Assembly (NCBI GenBank): GCA_023404955.1
Contig: JAEXZY010000034.1
Span: forward strand, 1-64,000
Direction: 5' to 3'
Source of the DNA: Actinomycetes bacterium
GTDB taxonomy: Bacteria > Actinomycetota > Actinomycetes > Mycobacteriales > Mycobacteriaceae
Length of the DNA: 64,000 nucleotides
The notes under the pieces were generated by a model that was given only the letters and a program-made list of their open reading frames with translations, had not been told where the DNA came from and did not search any database. The position numbers and the translations under genes were made by a program. Positions 58,822 through 64,000 of this stretch are shown piece after piece (position 1 is the first letter of the stretch; the number at the start of each line of letters is the position of its first letter).

Positions 58822-61152
58822 TCAGTGCGCCACATCCATCGCAGCCCGGATGATGCTGTCTGCGTCGATCTCGTGGTAGCGGTACACGTCCTCCAGAGAA
58901 CCCGCCTGACCGAAGCGTGAGACGCCGAGGGCGGTGCTCCGCACCTCCTGCACAGTCGCCAGAAAGGCGAGTGCGTGCGGGTGCCCGTCGAGCACCGTGA
59001 CGAGCGGAACCGCCCGGTTCGACGGGAAGAGCTGATCGAGAATCCATGTCTCTGCCGTGCCGTGTCCCCGCCGAGCCTGCAATGCCTCGAACAGCAGCCC
59101 GGGACTGGTGATGCACAGCACGTCGCAGGGGACGCCCGATGCGGCGAGGCGATCGGCGGCTGCCAACGCCTCGGGAACGACGGCCCCCATGGCAGCGATC
59201 GTGACCCGTGGTGCCTCACTGCGTCGCAGTGGATACCCACCGGCGACCACCTGGCGCCGACGGCGCTCCCGCGCGGCGGCATCGTCGGGAACGCCCGCCA
59301 GCGACTGATCGACGGGACGCGTGGACAGTCTCAGATAGGCGGACGTGCCGTCCGGTCGGCCCAACCGCGCAATGCTCGCCAACAATGTCCATTCGACGTC
59401 CTGCGCGAACGCGGGTTCGTAGCTGATGCACCCCGGCTGCTCGAGTCCGATCGATGGCGTCTTGATCGACTGGTGGGCGCCACCCTCCGCGGCCAATGTC
59501 ACCCCTGACGGTGTGCCGATGAGTATCGATTGCCCGCCGGCGTAGATACCGAAAGACCATGGCTCCAAGGCGCGTTCGACGAACGGGTCGTACATGACAC
59601 CGATCGGGAACAACGGCTCGCCCCATCGGCTCCACGTCGCGCCCAGTTCGCCGAGCAGGCCCACGAGATTCGTCTCGGCGATGCCGAGTTCGATGTGCTG
59701 ACCACTCGGGTTCTCGTTCCAGTGCATGATCGTCTCGGAATCGTCGGCGAACCAGTTCCGACGCTCGTCGGCCGACCACACCCCGACCTTGTTGACCCAG
59801 CCACCCAGGTTCGTCGTCGAACTGACGTCGGGACTGACGGTGACGACCCGGCGGGCGGCCTCTGGCGCTTCTCGGGTGAGGTCCAACAGCACCCGGCCCA
59901 GCGCCGCCTGGGTCGTCGCCGTTCCCCGCGGGGTGCGGCCGATGTCGGTGGGCACAGCGGGTGGCGTCGATGTAGCGACGGGGTGGCGGCGGAGACGTTC
60001 GGCGGTGTCGGCGCAGAGCCGACCGATGGCGGAGTCCGCGGGGAACCGCTGCCAGGGATGCTGCGGGTCGAGGTGCAGGCGTTCGGCGAGGGCGCCGAAC
60101 TCGTCGGCGCTCAGAAGTGCCGAGTGATTCTGCGGGTGGCCTTCCGTCGGCAACCCGTAGCCCTTGATCGTGTAGGCGATGATCACCGTCGGGCGGCTGT
60201 CGTCGATCGCGCGGAACGCATCGATCAACGCGTCGACGTCATGACCGCCGAGGTTTCGGATGGCGGCCTGAAGTGTCGCGTCGTCGAGAGTCGCGATCAG
60301 GTCAGCGATCTCCCGGCTTCCTGGTCCGTCACCGGGCAGCCGATCCCGAATCTGATCGGCTGTGCACCGCAGCAGGCGCTGGTACTCGGGGTTGGGCATG
60401 CCCAGGATGCGACTGCGTAGGTGGTCACCGCCCGGTCGGTTGAAGAGGGATTCGAGCAGTCGTCCGAACGTGACGGTGAGGACCTGCCAGCCGGCAGCGG
60501 CGAACATCTTCTCGAGCCGGCCCGCGGCGATGTTGGGCACCACCCGATCCAGTGACTGCCGGTTGAGGTCCACGATCCATACGACCTCACCCAGTTCGGA
60601 GATCCCCGGGTCCAGGATCGCCTCCCAGACCGCTCCCTCGTCGAGTTCGGCGTCGCCGACGAGTGAATACTGACGCCCCGTGTCGACGGAGCCGAAGTGC
60701 GTGCTGACGAACCGCCGGGAGACGGCACCCCAGATCGGCGCGGTGGCGCCGATTCCGACCGAGCCGGTCGAATAGTCCACCGGGTCAGGATCTTTGGAGC
60801 GGCTCGGGTACGACTGGAGCCCGCCGAATTCACGCAGTGTGGTCAGGTAGCGCTCGTCGAGGAACCCGAGCAGGTAGTTCAGGCTGTGCAGCACGGGGGA
60901 GGCGTGCGGTTTCACCGAGACGCGGTCACCGGCCTGCAGCTGGTCGATCCACAACGCCGTCATGATGGTGACCATCGACGCGCTCGACGCTTGGTGCCCG
61001 CCGACCTTGAGTCCTGAGGTGTTCGGGCGAATTCTGTTGGCATGGTGAACGATTGCCGTCGAAAGCCACAGCACGCGTTGTTCGATCTGCTGAAGCAGCT
61101 CCGTCGTCGTCGCGGCCCGATTCGTCGAGGGGTCCGTCTGTGCGCCGATCAT
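58822..61152 (-). CDS. AceE-like thiamine-diphosphate E1 / transketolase-fold enzyme
   Basis: The product is 776 residues, shorter than typical homodimeric pyruvate dehydrogenase E1 (about 900). The ThDP-binding segment VGDAELDEGAVWEAIL, with WIVDLNRQSLDR, matches the GDGE..N pattern of AceE. The N-terminal GHQASSASMVTIMTALW aligns with the AceE start of the cofactor domain. The second (pyrimidine) domain shows HIELGIAETNLVGLLGELGATW. It keeps the fold and the cofactor motifs but is not placed with E2/E3 genes. Its substrate may be an unusual 2-oxo acid. It is divergent from an Lrp/AsnC gene across a palindrome, so it is likely its target. Confidence 0.8.
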   Translation of the reverse strand: MIGAQTDPSTNRAATTTELLQQIEQRVLWLSTAIVHHANRIRPNTSGLKVGGHQASSASMVTIMTALWIDQLQAGDRVSVKPHASPVLHSLNYLLGFLDERYLTTLREFGGLQSYPSRSKDPDPVDYSTGSVGIGATAPIWGAVSRRFVSTHFGSVDTGRQYSLVGDAELDEGAVWEAILDPGISELGEVVWIVDLNRQSLDRVVPNIAAGRLEKMFAAAGWQVLTVTFGRLLESLFNRPGGDHLRSRILGMPNPEYQRLLRCTADQIRDRLPGDGPGSREIADLIATLDDATLQAAIRNLGGHDVDALIDAFRAIDDSRPTVIIAYTIKGYGLPTEGHPQNHSALLSADEFGALAERLHLDPQHPWQRFPADSAIGRLCADTAERLRRHPVATSTPPAVPTDIGRTPRGTATTQAALGRVLLDLTREAPEAARRVVTVSPDVSSTTNLGGWVNKVGVWSADERRNWFADDSETIMHWNENPSGQHIELGIAETNLVGLLGELGATWSRWGEPLFPIGVMYDPFVERALEPWSFGIYAGGQSILIGTPSGVTLAAEGGAHQSIKTPSIGLEQPGCISYEPAFAQDVEWTLLASIARLGRPDGTSAYLRLSTRPVDQSLAGVPDDAAARERRRRQVVAGGYPLRRSEAPRVTIAAMGAVVPEALAAADRLAASGVPCDVLCITSPGLLFEALQARRGHGTAETWILDQLFPSNRAVPLVTVLDGHPHALAFLATVQEVRSTALGVSRFGQAGSLEDVYRYHEIDADSIIRAAMDVAH

Positions 61153-61202
61153 TCATCCAATGCACCACCGGAATGACAGATCGTCAATAGGCGGCCATCT
61201 CT

Positions 61203-61219
61203 TTGAGCATTATGCTCAA
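61203..61219. promoter_or_regulatory. Perfect palindrome, Lrp/AsnC operator candidate
   Basis: TTGAGCATTATGCTCAA is a perfect 8-bp inverted repeat around a central T, lying 35 nt before the lrp start and 50 nt before the AceE-like start. Its size and AT-rich centre suit an Lrp-family dimer site controlling both divergent genes. Confidence 0.75.
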
Positions 61220-61254
61220 TAGCGACGGAGCAGGTCGCGCGAGAGGCGAGCATA

Positions 61255-61737
61255 TTGACCAGGAACGGCTATGTGGTCGACGAGGTCGACGCACGAATAC
61301 TGCGCGCCTTGATCGCCGATCCGCGGTCCACTCTGGTCGGCCTCGCCGACGTGACCGGGCTCGCGCGCAACACGGTCCAGTCGCGGGTGGCCCGCCTGGA
61401 AAGCAAGGGGGTGCTGCAGACCTTCGAGCGGCGGATCGACCCGGCGGCCATCGGGTTTCCGCTCACCGCCTTCATCACGGTGACCGTCACGCAACGCAAG
61501 CTCGACAGCATCTCGGCGGCGTTGGCCGACGTTCCCGAAGTCATCGAGGTGTACGGCCTCAGCGGTGCGACGGACCTGTTGGTGCGGATAGCCGCACGCG
61601 ATGCGGACGACCTCTACCGGATCGCCGGGCGGATCCTCGACATAGACGGCATCGAGAAGACGAGCACCGGCCTGGCGATGCGCGAACTGGTCGAGTACCG
61701 GGTCCAACCGCTTCTGGACGTGGCGTTTCGTCGCTAG
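61255..61737 (+). CDS. Lrp/AsnC-family transcriptional regulator
   Basis: The product is 160 residues from TTG 61255, with GAGAGG 8 nt upstream. The N-terminal HTH reads DARILRALIADPRSTLVGLADVTGLARNTVQSRVARLE. The C-terminal RAM/AsnC ligand domain (about residues 65-155) has AFITVTVTQRKLDSISAAL, VIEVYGLSGATDLLVRIAA and EKTSTGLAM. The ligand is probably an amino acid. Given the adjacent 2-oxo-acid-type enzyme, a regulated amino-acid catabolic step is the simplest reading. Its stop overlaps the convergent TetR gene by 4 nt. Confidence 0.92.
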   Translation: MTRNGYVVDEVDARILRALIADPRSTLVGLADVTGLARNTVQSRVARLESKGVLQTFERRIDPAAIGFPLTAFITVTVTQRKLDSISAALADVPEVIEVYGLSGATDLLVRIAARDADDLYRIAGRILDIDGIEKTSTGLAMRELVEYRVQPLLDVAFRR

Positions 61738-62309
61738 CGCTGCGGCTTCGTGTTGGCCAGCACTATGTCGACCGCGGCCTCGATGACATCGTCGTCGGGT
61801 AGCTCGCCGAACATGAGCGACGGGCACGCCACCACGCCGGCCAGCATCGAAATCGCCGCTTCCAACTGTGCACCGTCGAAGACGTTCGCCAGCATCATCC
61901 GGACAGGCCGCTGCGCTCCGGAATTGAGCGTGTCGCGGACCTCGGCCATGGTGTCGACCGATGCCCACTGCGCCATCGCGTACAGCACCTTGTCCAGATG
62001 CAGGTCCACCACGGCGGTGCGGAACGAGATCAGCTCGCCGATCAGGTCGGCACGTAGATCGCCGGAGGGCTCGGTGTGGGGCAGCTCGCCGATGGCATCG
62101 ACGGCGATCCTGAGCAGGTCCACGCGCGAGGGCCAGTGGGTGTACAGCGTGGTCTTCGAATAGCCGGCGAGCTCGGCGACGCGGGCATGCGTGACGGCGT
62201 CGGAGCCCTCGGTGACCAGGACGTCGAGCGCGGTGCGGCCGACGTCGGCACGGGTACGGATGACGCGGGCATCTTCACCGGAGGCAGCCTTACCGCTGCG
62301 GCCTGCCAT
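61734..62309 (-). CDS. TetR-family transcriptional regulator
   Basis: The product is 191 residues from ATG 62309, preceded by GAGGTG 7 nt upstream; a GTG two codons earlier is possible. The HTH reads VGRTALDVLVTEGSDAVTHARVAELAGYSKTTLYTHWPSR. The C-terminal ligand domain is not assigned to a subgroup. It is divergent from the TPR protein gene by about 114 nt and convergent with lrp, overlapping it by 4 nt. Targets are not predicted. Confidence 0.88.
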   Translation of the reverse strand: MAGRSGKAASGEDARVIRTRADVGRTALDVLVTEGSDAVTHARVAELAGYSKTTLYTHWPSRVDLLRIAVDAIGELPHTEPSGDLRADLIGELISFRTAVVDLHLDKVLYAMAQWASVDTMAEVRDTLNSGAQRPVRMMLANVFDGAQLEAAISMLAGVVACPSLMFGELPDDDVIEAAVDIVLANTKPQR

Positions 62310-62423
62310 CTGCACTCACCTCTGCCCGTCGTCTCTTGTGCCCTCAATTAACGCACGGATCCGGGCGAGCCCGTCGAAGACGTGCGCGAAGCACCCCCTG
62401 AGCATCGATAAAATTTGCCGGTG

Positions 62424-63341
62424 ATGTCCGACGTTGCCACGCTCACGCAGTCCGCCCAGGCGAGCCTCGGGGCCAACGACTACGCGGCGGCGGCGTCGGC
62501 GGCATGGGCGGTGCTGAACGTCGAGCCGACCAACGAGCACGCGATGCGGCTGTATGCGCTCGCGTTGCACGGGCAGGCCCGCGGCGCGGATGCGCTGGCG
62601 ATGGCGTGGCGGTTGGTGACGGAACACCCGCGGTCGGCGCTGGCGCAGTACACGTACGCGAGCCTGCTGCACGAGTCCCACATGGATGAGCAGGCGTCGG
62701 CGGTGGTCGACGAGGCATTGCGGCTCGACCCGACGAACCCGGACGCGCTGGTGTTGCGCGGCGACATCTTCCGCACGACGTGGGGTGCGAAGGCCGCGGA
62801 ACAGCAGTACGTGGAGGCGTTGCGGATCGCGCCCGATCACGCGGTGGCACACCACAATCTCGCGGTGAGCAGGCTGCGGTGGGGGTCGTTGACGCAGGCG
62901 GTGCGGGGACTGCTCGCGGCCGACCGCATGGATCCGGCATTGCGGCCGTTGATGATCGACAACATCGGGCTGGCACTGGTCCGGGTGATGCGGATGGCGA
63001 CCGCGACCGTGGTGTTCTTGGCGGTGGCGTTGATCGTGGTGATGGCCGCGCACGACGACGGCATGTCGACGGTGCTGCCGCGGATCGCGGCGGGGGTGCT
63101 GGGGGCGGCGCTGGTGGTCCCGCTGGTGTGGGTGGTGCGCACGGTTCCTGCGGCGGTCTTGAGTGTTGTTGTGCGGCAACGTTTTCTGCTGGGTGTGCGA
63201 ATGGCGTTTGTGGCCTTATCGGTGTTGCTCGGCGTGGTGACGGCTGCGATGGGGTCGAACCCCGTGTCTGATGTCGCGGGCACGTTGCTGCTGTTCGGGG
63301 TTTTCGGCTTGACCGTGCTGGGATTCGTGACGGGCTCGTAG
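62424..63341 (+). CDS. TPR-repeat membrane protein
   Basis: The product is 305 residues. The N-terminal half holds about four tetratricopeptide-like repeats (for example YAAAASAAWAVLNVEPTNEHA, ALVLRGDIFRTTWGAKAAEQ, AVAHHNLAVSRLRWGSLTQA). The C-terminal half has about four hydrophobic helices (TVVFLAVALIVVMAAH, VVPLVWVVRTVPAAVLSVVV, MAFVALSVLLGVVTAAMG, LLFGVFGLTVLGFVTGS). It probably displays the repeats on one membrane face as a scaffold. No named family. ATG 62424 is chosen over a near-upstream TTG/GTG. Confidence 0.82.
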   Translation: MSDVATLTQSAQASLGANDYAAAASAAWAVLNVEPTNEHAMRLYALALHGQARGADALAMAWRLVTEHPRSALAQYTYASLLHESHMDEQASAVVDEALRLDPTNPDALVLRGDIFRTTWGAKAAEQQYVEALRIAPDHAVAHHNLAVSRLRWGSLTQAVRGLLAADRMDPALRPLMIDNIGLALVRVMRMATATVVFLAVALIVVMAAHDDGMSTVLPRIAAGVLGAALVVPLVWVVRTVPAAVLSVVVRQRFLLGVRMAFVALSVLLGVVTAAMGSNPVSDVAGTLLLFGVFGLTVLGFVTGS

Positions 63342-63343
63342 CG

Positions 63344-64000
63344 TCACACCCGGAACAGCGGACGACCCTCGGGATCTTCGTAGGACGCGATGACGTCGGC
63401 CAGTGGATGCGACACGAGGTGCGAGAGCTGCACCAGCGCGTAGTCGTCTCGAGCCGAAGCGATTGTTCGCCCGTGTTTGTCGGTCAGATTGCGCACGCCG
63501 TCGGTGTCGTGATCGGTGATCCGGTAGTCGGTCGCGACGGCCTCGCGAGCGATCGGTGAACGGAGGCGGGGGAGACCCTTTCGCGATCGGGCGGTCGAAC
63601 CCAAAATGCCAAAAAGTTGCCTTTCCAAAGTTGCTACCGCCGGCGCGGCCAGGTCGAACCGTTCTTCAGAAGCCCTCTCGGTAGAAGTGAGGACGAAGTT
63701 GCCGTCGAAGCGTGCACGAATGTAGAAGCGAATTTCGCCGCCGGGGTCCGACCAGAGAACCGTCGCCCACGAATGATTGCCTCGAGTCATGGCATAGCCG
63801 GCTGCTCGTGCCCACTCGACGAGCGCAGGCGACAGCTCCGGTGAAGGGCGGGAATTGAAGGCCTCTCGTGCGGCCAGGGTCCCGCTCGGCAACTGGCTGT
63901 ATGCGAGCCGTCCTAGGAGCTGGTAGCACGCGTCTGATTCAGTAGCGAGTCGAACCAGGCCGTTCTTGTTTCCGCGTTCGTACCAATACACCTCCCACAT
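63344..64000 (-). CDS. Imm61-like immunity protein, possibly truncated by window edge
   Basis: At least 218 residues are present. The pattern ELSPALVEWARAAGYAMTRG, then TVLWSDPGGEIRFYIRARF and LTSTERASEERFDL, resembles the Imm61-type immunity proteins of mycobacteria (recalled, not searched). The N-terminal WYERGNKNGLVRLATES with ACYQLLGRLAYSQLP looks like a separate domain. The first Met coincides exactly with the end of the window (63998-64000), so the gene may extend further. The local DNA, around 63600-63640, is less GC-rich than its neighbours. No cognate toxin is in the window. Confidence 0.6.
   Translation of the reverse strand: MWEVYWYERGNKNGLVRLATESDACYQLLGRLAYSQLPSGTLAAREAFNSRPSPELSPALVEWARAAGYAMTRGNHSWATVLWSDPGGEIRFYIRARFDGNFVLTSTERASEERFDLAAPAVATLERQLFGILGSTARSRKGLPRLRSPIAREAVATDYRITDHDTDGVRNLTDKHGRTIASARDDYALVQLSHLVSHPLADVIASYEDPEGRPLFRV

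Overview
The window is a high-GC mycobacterial chromosome segment, most likely from a rapid-growing Mycolicibacterium-type species. It carries the mycolyl-arabinogalactan cell-wall cluster in an order collinear with the M. tuberculosis Rv3772-Rv3810 region. It has small secreted and lipoprotein genes typical of mycobacteria, and many 1-8 nt gene overlaps (ATGA, GTGA, TGATG). I recognise no insertion sequence, prophage or CRISPR array. The species call and all ortholog names come from recalled family knowledge, not from a search.

Region 1 (1-13.6 kb): erp (minus strand) diverges from a plus-strand galactan/arabinan operon: glf, glfT2, a PAP2-type DPPR phosphatase, ubiA (DPPR synthase) and aftB. 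Next come the mycolyltransferase genes fbpA and fbpD (MPT51), a DUF732-like lipoprotein and the cutinase-like lipase Rv3802c/culp6. Region 2 (11.7-22.9 kb): the mycolic acid condensation operon fadD32-pks13-accD4, followed closely by a DUF4331 gene and a transmembrane Ser/Thr kinase gene. Region 3 (22.9-25.1 kb): a DUF998-like membrane protein diverging from a TetR regulator over a tandem 22-bp-period repeat, then an MBL-fold hydrolase at the tail of the emb operon.

Region 4 (25.1-40.3 kb, minus strand): the arabinan operon, transcribed gtrA (Rv3789) - unidentified polytopic membrane protein - dprE1 - dprE2 - aftA - embC - embA - embB - MBL hydrolase. DprE1/DprE2 make decaprenylphosphoryl-arabinose. 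The GtrA protein is implicated in its handling at the membrane. AftA, EmbA/B/C and AftB polymerise and cap the arabinan, and FbpA mycolylates it. EmbB carries Gln-Met in the ethambutol-resistance-determining region where M. tuberculosis has Ile303-Leu304, the variant reported in naturally ethambutol-resistant mycobacteria.

Region 5 (40.3-45.1 kb): an accessory block with a DUF222/HNH protein, a small exported protein, a Ddn-type F420 oxidoreductase, a MocR regulator diverging from an AhpD-like gene, and a PPOX-family gene behind a possible DosR box. Region 6 (45.1-52.5 kb): galactan initiation and export (wzm, glfT1, wzt), the proteasome activator bpa, a GT-C-type membrane protein (Rv3779), the PLP-fold Rv3778c ortholog (which appears to lack its PLP lysine) and a quinone oxidoreductase.

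Region 7 (52.5-64 kb): MarR, tRNA-Ser(UGA), a small exported protein, a cutinase, an MHS-type MFS transporter, an echA21-like gene, a lipoprotein, a DUF4334 protein and an aromatic aminotransferase, then tRNA-Ser(GCU) and tRNA-Arg(ACG). Beyond the tRNAs, content looks accessory: an AceE-like thiamine enzyme diverging from an Lrp/AsnC regulator over a perfect palindrome, a TetR regulator, a TPR membrane protein and, at the right edge, a possibly truncated Imm61-like immunity gene in less GC-rich DNA. No intergenic gap exceeds 300 bases.
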